From Ephydatia muelleri (taxonomy: Eukaryota > Porifera > Demospongiae > Spongillida > Spongillidae), in contig JABACO010000009.1 in assembly GCA_013339895.1 (NCBI GenBank), positions 4,295,810 through 4,359,809 of the forward strand: DNA of 64,000 nt, in the 5' to 3' direction. Numbering within the stretch: the stretch's first letter is position 1; each line of letters opens with the position of its first letter. Below are positions 36,160 through 45,840 of this stretch, piece by piece. Below the pieces are notes generated by a model. The model did not search any database, was not told the DNA's origin, and saw only the letters and a list, made by a program, of their open reading frames with translations. A program made the position numbers and the translations under genes.

Positions 36160-37163
36160 AGACAGTTCCAAGCTACCTACCTTAAGCCTTAGGGAAACTG
36201 CTACAACCAAAAAGGACCCTAAAATGCAATTGTACAAAAGGGTGCAAGAATAGGCATTGTCCTTGTAAAGGATCTGGAGGTTATTGTACAAGTCACTGCC
36301 ATCCAAAGCGTGCACGTGCTTGTACAAATAAGGAGTGCCATGAAACTGATGACGGGGTTTAGGAGTGTACAGTAACTGGGGCTGATTGTGATGATAAGAT
36401 GAAGGTGAAGAAAAGAAAGCCCATCAAAAATGCCAAGCACAAGTCCGTGGCTGCAATGATCACATCAGTTCAAAGTGGGGATTGGCTTGATGATATGCAC
36501 ATGGATGCAGCATCATGACTCTTATCCTCTCAATTTCCTTCCTTGTGTGGTTTCTATAGCACATTGCTAGGACAGAACTTATCATTTCCTGTCACATGAG
36601 AGTCCTTCATTCAAATACTTAATGCAGGAGGCAATCATTGGATTACAGTTGAGCACACCCAATCCTTTTCTGTTAATGTGTTTGACAGCAAATTCTGCAC
36701 AATACCTATGGATGTAAAGATGCAAATCGCTGCTTTATTGTGCTGTACCAGCTCACGAATCACAACAAGATTTCATAAAACTCAAAGTCAGATTGGATCA
36801 TCAGACTGTGGGGTATTTGCAATAGCATTTGCTACTGACTTGGCATTTAGATTGAAACCAGCAAGCCATCACTATGAACAGGATAAGTTACGACCACATT
36901 TCCTAGAATGTTTGAAAAGTGCATGAACACATGACACCTTTTCCTTCAAAAAAGATCCAACCAGGAAAGCCTAAGACAGAGTATTTGTATGTGTACTGTC
37001 ACTGTCGCATGCCAAATGATGGTGAGGAACGGATGGCTGAATGTACTGTTTGCAAGGAATGGTACCACGAGTCATGTGAGAACATTCCCCAAGCAGTATT
37101 TACGGATAGTAGCAATGACTGGAAATTTAAAGTGTGCATTGCTGGGGAGAAACAGTCTCCTTA
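36160..37163 (+). pseudogene. CXC, Ulp1-type protease and PHD module of the Ginger-like element
   Basis: In order on the plus strand are a cysteine-rich stretch (CNCTKGCKNRHCPCKG, about 36222-36340), a protease region with NHWITVE supplying the histidine (about 36630) and SSDCGVFAIAFATDLAF supplying the cysteine (about 36800), and a PHD finger (CHCRMPNDGEERMAEC then WYHESC, about 36990-37090). Ulp1-family enzymes cleave SUMO-like modifiers, and PHD fingers read histone tails. Their role in transposition is not known to me. One stop interrupts the CXC part and another lies before the protease histidine. Confidence 0.65.
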
Positions 37164-37673
37164 ATTGATAAGCATCCCTATTACACTATATTGTCAACCA
37201 ACAATTGTCATGTTTGCACTGAATAATTAGTTGTGCAAAAAAATTGATTTATAAATTGATCATATTTGGTACAAATGAATGTTCGCATGTATGACATTAT
37301 GATGGATCTAAAGTAATAGCTGGGTACAGAATGGGCACATATCTTTCTTAGGACTTCATACCTAGCTACCTCTAAGATACGCATCCTAGAGCTATGCACT
37401 TGATAGAAAGCTAATTGGGGGTAACCGAGAACAAAGGTCTTCATGGTTTATAATTCACTTATAGTACTACCCTCTTTATTCACAGAATTCACAAATTGCG
37501 CAACATTTTTTGCGCAATTTATAAACGGACCGGACCGTGCATAGTACGATTCACAGTTTGCGCAACAATTTATCAATTGTTGCGCAACAATTTATAAATT
37601 GTTGCGCACTACGTGGATTCACATAATGCGCAGCGCAATTTATAAATTGCGCAAATTCACAATTTGCGCCTAA

Positions 37674-38164
37674 CATTCCGATATTTCATAACGGACCCAT
37701 GCATCATGCAGCTACAATAGCAGATCCTATTATAGTCATGCATCTTGTTGGAAAGGAATAAAAACGCTACGTATATGTTTGTACTTCGACAAAATAGACA
37801 TACATGTTGCAGTATGTACATGTAGATGTTACCGGTCGAAAAAAATGGTAACCGAAGTAACGAAAATGACGGAAGTGAAGGATTGAAATTGTCTATGATT
37901 TGTATTTGTCTGGTTGTGCGTAAGGATTTTCAGATAAGATACTAAGCTTGGTGCCTGCAGCCTCAGCATACGCAGCGGAAAAAAAGAAAAATAAAGCTGT
38001 ACCAGAGAAGCCAAACCAGGATTATCTCTGGCCAAACTGCAATCAACTTGGACCAAGATTGCATTTATTAATTGGATCAGTAGTATGGGAGGTGAACACT
38101 GCCATAATTAAATACACACCCACTTTCGTTTTCGGATCGTGCGTGTGATTAAATGTCTTGCACC
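37674..38164. other. Spacer between the Ginger-like element and the inverted duplication
   Basis: No gene recognised. An open stretch at 37948-38148 has no family resemblance. Confidence 0.4.
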
Positions 38165-38860
38165 AATTATATATCATGTATTGTAACTAACATCAAAACC
38201 ACAGTCCTTTTTAGAAATGATTGATGATGTTTTCATCTCTTAACTCTTTGAACGCCAAGTGCGTGTATGCAGCGTGAGTTAGATTTTGCGTGCAAAAATC
38301 TGTTGATCAGTTACAGCTGAATGATGCATGCATATGCTTGCTGCACTTGTAACCTTATAAGTCCATGTACAAAGTAATTATGTTTCCTCTCACACTGGCT
38401 AAAGAACCCATTATTCAGATGATTTCACTTCACTAATGCATCACTACAATACTCCAAGAACAAGAATGCGTAGCCCAGATCAGTGGAGTATATCATGCCT
38501 GTTCACTCCCACTTTAGCAACAAAAGGTGCAGTGGGTTATAATGGACATGCAAAATGTGCTTACACCAGGACCACATACTTGTATGACTATGGGGTTACA
38601 TGCATGTCAGTATTGCACTTGTATGCACATACAACACACAGCACTGCATGAATGGTGAGGCAGATGATTCTCGTTTTGTCAGCATGCACGTGTATATGCA
38701 CTTGGCGTTCAAAAAGTTAAGAAATATGCAGAAAAGCACACAATTTAGCACAATGTGTGGAGAGTTAAAAGGAAATTGGGGTGTCTTGAGCCTGACTGAT
38801 GTGACTAAGACATACAATATCAATTGGATTGAGACAAGAATTATAGGAATAATAATCTAG
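38165..38860. repeat. Left arm of a 200-bp inverted duplication, interrupted by a MITE
   Basis: Once the insertion at 38244-38716 is removed, this sequence is the reverse complement of 41450-41650 with about 10 percent difference. Shared words include AATGTGTGGAGAGTTAAAA and GGATTGAGACAAGAATTA. Confidence 0.85.
38244..38716. mobile_element. piggyBac-like MITE with TTAA target duplication
   Basis: 473 bp with ends CTCTTTGAACGCCAAGTGCG and the inverse GCACTTGGCGTTCAAAAAG. It is flanked by TTAA at 38240-38243 and 38717-38720. TTAA duplication and a C-rich start followed by TTTGAACGCCA fit piggyBac-type elements. There is no transposase gene. The paralogous arm at 41450-41650 shows the unfilled site with one TTAA. 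Confidence 0.85.
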
Positions 38861-38865
38861 CCTGC

Positions 38866-39080
38866 CCCCCTCTGCAGAGAGCTCTGTCTAAGAAGCTGGA
38901 TAATCATGCTTTCCAATCTCTGCTATCTTCCTCCTCCCAAGTAAATAAGGCTCGAATCCTTTCGGTTTCTGTCCCTCATGCAGGTTCTTGGATTTCAGCA
39001 ACCCCATCTACTGGTCTGGATTTGCATCTGCATGGACTCAGCTGAATGCCAGGTAGCTCTTAGATGGTGGTTAGGTCGGC
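38866..39080 (+). pseudogene. Short LINE fragment, second subfamily
   Basis: The frame reads LDNHAFQSLLSSS then KARILSVSVPHAGSWISATP and, after a shift, ECQVALRWWLGRP. It corresponds to a later part of the adjoining LINE (RARLLSVSSRHAASWLTVIP...FQVAIKWWLGMD) but differs at many residues, so it comes from another copy. It sits directly in front of the next LINE piece. Confidence 0.7.
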
Positions 39081-40640
39081 CGGGCGGTGACTCTCATTCA
39101 AGAGATGGGTCCATCTTTGGGGCTGTTTATCAATGTGTCTAAATGTGAGTTGTTTGGACACGGTGACCTGTCCTCCTTCCCTCCTGAGATGAAAGTGTCA
39201 CGAGTACCTAACCTCGAGATCCTTGGTGCACCAATTGGTGATCCCATTTTTTGTGCCAAATTCTTAGCACAAAAGCGTGCCGATGCAGCGAAACTCCTAT
39301 CCCAATTGGCAGAAGTAGGTGCAGAAGATCCCCAGGTGGCTTTCCTTCTCCTACGGCAATGTGCCGCATTCTGCAAGTTGGTGCACCTTGCCCGTTCCAC
39401 ACCTCCTTCATACGTCGCTGATGGCTTGGCTTTATTTGACAAGGATGTGCGCCAATGCTTCTCGGAATGCACAGCGTTAGACACCTCAGATATTGATTGG
39501 ATGCAAGCACAACTCAGTCTTAGTAGGGGTGGACTTGGCCTTCGTAGTTTGTCATGCCATTCCGTTGCAGCGTACCTAGCTTCGCTTAGTAGTTCAGGCT
39601 TTGGCAAGTCTTTTAGCTTGCATTTGTCGGAATCAATCGTGCTTTTTAATGAGTTAGTGCCAGCAGCTGATTCCATCACTGAAGAGCTATTAGCCACCTC
39701 TAACCTGCGCCAGCACCTTTGTCTAGCAAAATTGCATGAAGATCAGCAATTTCGGCAGCTGTTTGATCTCTCCTCTCCGGCCCATAGAGCTCGCTTATTA
39801 TCAGTCTCATCACGTCATGCTGCTTCTTGGCTTACTGTTATCCCCTCTCCAGGCCTTAATCTGCATCTAGAGCCTAATGAATTTCAGGTCGCCATCAAGT
39901 GGTGGCTTGGTATGGATGTTTCATTTGGCTCATGCTGTCCCTATTGTCCTAACCACAGGCTGGACCCATGCATTGACGTGCAAACACGGGGGTGATGTGG
40001 TCTTGCGTCACAACAGCCTTCGTGATGTTTTTGTGGAGTCCTGTCATAGGGCTTGCTTAGGAGGTCAGGTCGAAGTTGGAAGTGGTCTTGGTCTTGACAG
40101 GCTGCACTCTCGTCCTGCTGACGTACTTGTCAACAACTGGCACCTTGGCAAACCTGCTGCTTTTGACCTCACTATCACTTCACGCTTAACCCAATCACTT
40201 TGACTGAAGCGGGGGTGAGGTGTGGGTCTTCTGCTCGGTTTGCTGAGGCGAGGAAGCATAATGCCAATGACTCAAAGTGTGCTGAGCTTGGATGGGTGTG
40301 CATTCCCCTAGCTGTGGAGTCGTATGGATGCTGGGGCATGGAAAGCACAACAATCCTTCTCGCGTCTTGCGGCTTGTCTAGCCATCCAAATGGGATGTAG
40401 CAAATCTCAGGCTACCACCATCGTTTACCAGAGGCTAAGCCTTTCGCTCGTGAGAGCCAATGCTCGAGCCTTGCTCTCCCGTGCAAGGTTTCGGCAGTCG
40501 GAGGAGGGGGGTTGAGGTGTGTGGGTGTGGGGTGGTTGCTGCTGTGACTTTGATTTTGTTGGTGTGCTTTTCGGTGTATGTAAATATTGTACATGTATAA
40601 AGTTATAATTATTAAAATTCTGTCGGCTAAATAATAATAA
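39081..40640 (+). pseudogene. 5'-truncated LINE: end of reverse transcriptase, zinc motif, restriction-like endonuclease
   Basis: The open stretch from 39087 to 39995 starts after the catalytic YADD with GLFINVSKCELF and runs through LEILGAPIG and GLGLRSLS. A CPYC motif and then, in another frame from about 39960, HALTCKHGGDVVLRHNSLRD complete a CCHC-type zinc region. The nuclease core follows as SRPADVLVNNW...GKPAAFDLTITS. After that come GWVCIPLAVESYGCWG and ANARALLSRARF near the C-terminus. The 3' end is a TAA microsatellite (40630-40660). The layout fits LINEs with a restriction-like endonuclease (R2/R4/Hero group), which insert by target-primed reverse transcription. The 5' part is missing and there are at least two frame breaks, so this copy is dead. 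Confidence 0.8.
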
Positions 40641-40865
40641 TAATAATAATAATAATATTTCTCAATGCATTGTACAGATAATGCACTGTAAGAGGCAAGT
40701 AATGGCATGAGTAAATACACTTATATACTTCCTATTTAAATGGATACAGATTACAAAAGGGAGATAGATCTACAGTTTGGCTGATTTATATACTCACCTG
40801 CCAAACATTTAGTCTCATCCAATACAACTGCAAAAGGATGGCATAAATTCAGAAATTCAGAAATT

Positions 40866-41374
40866 CTACCTTTAGCGTAGCAATCCGAATACTACACAGC
40901 CAAAAATATACATTATTGATCAAATCAAAGTGGTCAGCATTAATGGTATGTGGAGATGTAAAATTGTAACATAATAATGTAACACTGAAATAATGATTAT
41001 GTTACAATATTACATTTCCACAGTTTGTTTATGTGGCGCCAATGCCACCTAGCCGTGTCCATACGCAATACCAAGTCTTAAAACGATTACGATTTGTGGA
41101 CAGTGGGTAATTCCATTTCCATTGCACATGTGGATGTAGGTGGATATGAAGTTGAATGGTACCATTATTGTTTTTGGTGGTATCTCTTTCAAATAGTCAA
41201 GGAAGTAGCTGTGACCTGAACTATTGTTGAGGTACCTGGGAATATCATTATGGTGGAGGTATGGTTGAAAAAGGGGGGGGGGGGAGGGGGCATTTATTCA
41301 CTCTGTAGGGAATGGTAATTAATGCTGACCACTTTGATTTGATCTTTTTGGCTAGATAGTATTCAGATTGCTGT

Positions 41375-41400
<26 letters not shown>
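40866..41400. repeat. Short inverted duplication and hairpin
   Basis: The block at 40879-40950 (with ATCAAATCAAAGTGGTCAGC) recurs inverted at about 41315-41385. Between them 40953-41022 is a hairpin pairing TGTAAAATTGTAACATAAT with its near inverse. Confidence 0.8.

Positions 41401-41447
<47 letters not shown>
41373..41447. repeat. CT microsatellite followed by CA repeat
   Basis: About 28 CT units and then about 8 CA units. It marks the boundary of the inverted duplicated arm that starts at about 41450. Confidence 0.97.
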
Positions 41448-41449
41448 TT

Positions 41450-41650
41450 CTTAATTCTTGTCTCAATCCAGTTGATCTTTTGTGACTCAGTCACATGAGT
41501 CAGGCTCAAGACACAGCACCCCAATTTACTTTTAACTCTCCACACATTGCAACCATGCAATGTTGTGCTTTTCTGCTTCTTTCTTAAGAGATGAAAACAT
41601 TATCAATCGTTTCTACAAAGGACTGTGCTTTTGATGTTAATTACAATACA
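41450..41650. repeat. Right arm of the inverted duplication (empty site)
   Basis: This is the reverse complement of 38165-38860 without the MITE. A single TTAA inside TCTTTCTTAAGAGATGAAAA marks the unfilled target. Confidence 0.85.
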
Positions 41651-41729
41651 TGTAGTTGTGTACAAGGTGTGCTTGCATCTGCTCCACTGTGAGGGGAATT
41701 TATTCTCTTGTACATACAAACCAGTGCCA

Positions 41730-42003
41730 GGCTCAGGGAAGCCTTATGGAGACACAGGGCGATTTTAGATTGGAGAGCTTGGCAAGACAACAGGCTGAGG
41801 AGGCATTGAGACATTCAAAAGGCAGAACATGGCAAGACCAATCCTTCCGTTATCTCACTGTCTCTCCTGACTGCCTCATGCTCTCTTATGTATTCACTCT
41901 CACACACACATACACTCACACTCATACACCAAGTGACCTTGAGCAGTGGTTGGACACACAGACAAAGAAGCTGCAGATCACAGTTCATGAACTTCAAAGC
42001 TGA
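41730..42003 (+). CDS. Possible coiled-coil exons, host gene
   Basis: Two short helical stretches in the plus strand: RLESLARQQAEEALRHSKG (about 41745-41825) and DLEQWLDTQTKKLQITVHEL (about 41937-41997). The second is preceded by an AG acceptor-like site. Composition matches the coiled-coil exons at 62.5-63.6 kb, so both may belong to one gene split by transposon-filled introns. I cannot prove the link, and the exon edges are guesses. Confidence 0.35.
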
Positions 42004-42499
42004 TGTTTAAGGCGACCATACACTAGGCAACATGCCGCATGCAACTCAAATGCATGCACTAACTGTCTAGGCAACGTGCAACTCAAATGAATCGGAAGTT
42101 TCGTTAGAAACTTCCATATAGGATTTGACCACGACTATGAATTTCATTAAAAATACGCGACCCGTCTGTAACAAGACTCCCGACGATCGGATCGTTTAGC
42201 TTGTTTTAGCAATCGATCTATAAGTAAAAAATGAGCAGTTTCTTTTTTGTTTCATGTCATAGAACCGCGCGGTTGTAGAGAACAAAAGGGTACTGTCTGT
42301 CCTCGTACCCAGTCCCGGAACAATGGGCGGGTCTCCTTCTTCTTCTTCTCCTTCTTGGCAACGCACAACTCGGGATAGGAACACTTTTAAACGATGAAAT
42401 TTTCACCAATAGCTTCAGAATTGGCTGGAAGAGGTCCTTTATGGATCAAGTAGTTGATGTTATATATTGGTAAACAATCGACTATACGGCTTATGTAAG
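42004..42499. other. Spacer upstream of the Helitron coding region
   Basis: No gene is seen. It contains a short direct repeat (GCAACTCAAATGCATGC / GCAACTCAAATGAATC) and may include the Helitron 5' end or promoter. Confidence 0.4.
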
Positions 42500-42602
42500 A
42501 CGTATAATTAGATATAAATGCACGATATGGCGAACAACGGAAAAACTCTTCATCGTCGTTTTAGAGTGAAACCTTTTTGTTAGTGAAGCTGTTTTCCTCA
42601 AA

Positions 42603-43127
42603 ATGCCTTCACGTCAGAAAAAGAAACGAGCGAAACGACGTGCGAAATACCTTGAAGTTCGAGACGATGTTTTAGAATCGGCACGGGCATCCTACGAAGC
42701 AGACCCAGAAAAGAAACGGACCGCTGAACGCGAGCGGTATCATGCAGACCCAGAAAAGAAACGGTCAGCTAAACGCGAAAGCTATCAAGCAGAGCCAGAA
42801 AAGAAACAGACCGCTGAACGAGAGCGGTATCAAGCAGACCCAGAAAAGAAACAGACCGCTGAACGAGAGCGGTATCAAGCAGACCCAGAAAAGAAACAGA
42901 CCGCTGAACGAGAGCGGTATGCAAGCAGACCCAGAAAAGAAACAGACCGCTGAACGAGAGCGGTATCAAGCAGACCCAGAAAAGAAACGGTCCGCTAAAA
43001 GGAAACGTTATTGGGAGAGTCCTGAATGTGCTCGCTTGGCGAAGAGAGTGCGGTACGGGAAGGCTAAGCGTAGTACCGTGCAAAACCAACGAGGCCATCG
43101 AAAAAGTACTACCGACAAAGTTATACA
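42603..43127 (+). CDS. Helitron N-terminal repeat region (basic 15-residue repeats)
   Basis: The ATG at 42603 starts MPSRQKKKRAKRRAKYLEVR, followed by seven or so repeats of the type ADPEKKQTAERERYQ (45 bp each). A one-base shift near 42920 moves the frame between repeats. The sequence ends RGHRKSTTDKVIQR at a GTATGT donor (43128). Such ADPEKK repeats are known to me from the N-termini of Helitron-type helicase proteins in marine invertebrates. They are highly basic and may bind DNA or act in nuclear targeting. Confidence 0.6.
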
Positions 43128-43373
43128 AAGGTATGTAAATGTAGTAACCTACTTTCCTTAGATATTAAGCTTAGTTTGCATATGACATTAGCTGAAACGT
43201 GCGTCAGCGTTGCCTTTTGTCAGTGTCGTTATGTAATGTTGGAAGAGACTTTAGTTCCATTCCAGTGTCAGCTGCTGATCAGATGCATGCAGTTATTGTT
43301 TGAACTCACTAGTTTACGCAAGTCTGACGCAAGGTTTAGCAAATGTCATATGCATTGTGTCTGTTATTTATGT

Positions 43374-43840
43374 AACTAGCAATCATAGGGAAATGCTGTG
43401 CTTTTGTACGTTGTGCCATGTGGCTGCTGATATCATCAGTGCGCATTGATATGGCTTCAGGGTTATTAGCAGATAGTGTGATTGCATTGCATGGCATGAA
43501 ACTAATTTTCCATTTTAGTGGGCAACTGTGTTGGATGAGTATAGCTTTCAAGCCTAGGCGTTAGTCTGGGGACCAGACGACTGGCTTTCAGCAGTCCCCA
43601 GACTACCTAGGCGTATGGTTTTGCACATACATAATGTGTAACTAGCAATCATAGCTCGTTGTGCCATGTGGCTGCTGATATAATCAGTGCGCAATGATAT
43701 GGCTTCAGTTATACCTGAGGTGTTACTAGCAGATAGTGTGATTGCATGGCAGGAAACTAATTTTCCATTTTAGTGGGCAACTGTGTTGGAGGTTATAGCT
43801 TATAAGCCTAGGCGTATGGTTTTGCACATATATGATGTTG
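43374..43840. repeat. Tandem duplication inside a Helitron intron
   Basis: Two copies of a block of about 200-260 bp (GTAACTAGCAATCATAG ... CCTAGGCGTATGGTTTTGCA), one at about 43374-43630 and one at about 43638-43830, differing by a few percent and small indels. The first contains a 45-bp insertion. Confidence 0.9.
43561..43605. mobile_element. 45-bp palindromic insertion with 8-bp target duplication
   Basis: The ends TAGTCTGGGGAC and their inverse flank about 20 bp. CCTAGGCG is present on both sides (43553-43560 and 43606-43613) but only once in the sister repeat near 43807. An 8-bp duplication suggests a hAT-type transposase. At 45 bp it would be an extremely small MITE or deletion derivative. 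Confidence 0.8.
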
Positions 43841-43997
43841 CATGTACGCACTTCCTTTTTCACTGTAGCTACTCTCTGTACGAACCAAAGGATATCGTAC
43901 TAAGCGAGTATAAGGGTGGCCTCGAAAAGGCTATTCTTAAGAATAGCACTTTACTAGTTCAGTCTTTTGCCAGACGCACCCATGGTTAGCGCAAAAG

Positions 43998-45795
43998 GTG
44001 TGTACCAGATCTGCACATGCAGCTGTCAGTAAAGTTAGTGCAGATGCAGTACTTAAAATGGCACTGAATGTGCGTAGAAAAAAAGCAGGAGAATTTCTGA
44101 AGGATATTCATGCCATTAATGCAATTAAATTAGAAGATAGTCACCTCCTAGAAGGGGTAAGGTACCATACTGCTGGTTCAGAGCCTTTCTTCTATGATGC
44201 TTCTTACAACCACACAAGGCAGCATGGTGCCATACCAGTAGACCTCAATGGTAGATGTGTAGTGGCTGATGAGATAGGAGACCGACATTTTGTCCGTATG
44301 CGTCCATTGAAATGGAAATGCACTAATGAGTGTCGGCTGCTTACTAGTGGTGAAATGGAAGCAGTTTTGGGGACAAAGTTGCTATTTCAGAAATGCATGG
44401 AGGATCTCAGAGCTGGCCTTGACAACCTTGATTCAGGGTGTGGCTATGTGCATCACAATGTCACATTGAAATCATCAGACTTGCGCTTTAGTGGATGTGG
44501 TGGACATCCTATTTGTTGTGAGTTCCCAACATGCTCCAGTCCATTGAGGGTGATCAGGTCAGCAGCACCTCACTACCCAGTGTTACGGGGCTTCCTGTGG
44601 AGACTTTATGCTGCCTACAAAAAGCATAAGGACATTAAAGCTATTGATGGAATGCTTTCTAGTGGAAGTGTTGAGGAGCTAATAGAGTACCTAGGTTTGC
44701 AGGAGGACTTACCAAAGTTGTTCAGTGAGGATGGGGAAGAGCATGCCGTAGTAAGCGAAGACCACTCATCGCCTGGTCTTGGCTGTATTGAAACACACCT
44801 GCATGTTACGCATGCTGACCTAAAGCAGACAGACACATCTCGATGTTATGTGTTTTCCAACACTTTTCCCCTCTGGTCAGTTTGGTGAATTCCATCCTCG
44901 AGATAAGCATGTGTCAGCATCAGAGTACGCCAAGTCTAGGCTACTGAACAAAGATCCTAGGTTTCGAAAAGATCCACAATACGTATTCTTCTTATTGTGG
45001 CAGCAGGAAATGAGGCAAATTTCTGCTGGCATTTACAATGTTCTAAAGAGTACGGGTAAAGGGAAGATGCCTGTGCATGAATTCCTTGCTGGGGTATCGA
45101 AATCGGATGAAAGTATTGAGGCAAACCTTTCCACAATATTCCAGTCTGTTCGTGGCACTAAACAGTACTGGTTCCATAGAAGTAGTGAACTAAAATGCAT
45201 GCTGAGGGAATACGGTTCTCCTACATTGTTCATTACTTTTAGCTGTGCTGAGTATGACTCTGAGCACATTTCTAGATACCTCAGGAAGGTCAATGATCAG
45301 CCTGCTAGCTATCCCATATTGAAACTTTGCACTGAGGACCCCGGTTTCTGTGTCTAGAAAATTTTCACAACATTTTCATGATCTCTTTAATACTGTTGTA
45401 TTGAAAGGATCTGTGCTTGGAATAGTTGAACACTTTTATTTCAAGAAAGAATATCAGATGCGGGGAGCTCCTCATTATTGTGGATCCAAGGTGCTCCTGT
45501 GATTGGAAAGAGTAACCCAAAAGATGTTCTTGCGTGGATCCAAGAACGCATCACATGCAAAATCCCTGATGCAACTCTTAATCCTGAACTTCATGCATTA
45601 GTCACAAAGTACCAAATGCATAAATGCACAGACTATTGCAAACGCAGACGAAAGCTTAAAAGTGGTTTCATTACCACATGCAGATTTGGCTTTCCACGTG
45701 ATTGTACAGACATTGCAGTGCTAAACCCTGTGGAGGAATGCCTTAAATCTAGGAAGAAGATTTATTGCCTTCCACGATCTGTACAAGAATGTTGA
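43998..45795 (+). pseudogene. Helitron Rep region, broken
   Basis: Pieces at 43998-44888, 44848-45357 and 45478-45795 lie in different frames. The middle piece holds FITFSCAEYDSEHISRYL, the Rep block before the HUH site. Near 45455-45485 the usual EYQ-RGAPHYH-LLWI motif reads EYQMRGAPHY and then shifts frame into LWIQGAPVIG, so the second histidine of the HUH pair and a few bases are missing. Downstream KYQMHKCTDYCKRRRKLKSG and CRFGFPRD are conserved Rep words. Rolling-circle nicking should be lost in this copy. Confidence 0.75.
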
Positions 45796-45840
45796 GTTAA
45801 TGACTACAATCCATTAATCCTTCTTCTGTGGAAGGCCAAC

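Larger units (their letters stand above)
33361..37673 (+). mobile_element. Integrase-type (Ginger-like) DNA transposon
   Basis: 4.3 kb with inverted ends of about 86 bp (33361-33446 and 37588-37673). They start TTAGGCGCAA and hold the 20-bp palindrome GCGCAATTTATAAATTGCGC. Inside, on the plus strand, are a retroviral-like DDE integrase relative, a cysteine-rich CXC-like segment, a Ulp1-type protease and a PHD finger. No capsid, reverse transcriptase or LTR is visible, so this is a cut-and-paste type. The integrase resembles that of Ginger elements and the animal KRBA2-like proteins derived from such sequences. The open stretches are interrupted and part is duplicated, so this copy looks inactive. 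The target duplication is not clear. Confidence 0.75.

Noticed and set aside
33361-37673. Integrase element considered as a Polinton or LTR remnant
   Set aside because: No capsid, DNA polymerase, reverse transcriptase or LTRs are present, and it has its own short TIRs.
39098-39697. 199-codon open stretch antisense to the LINE
   Set aside because: It is a shadow of the real LINE frame on the plus strand.
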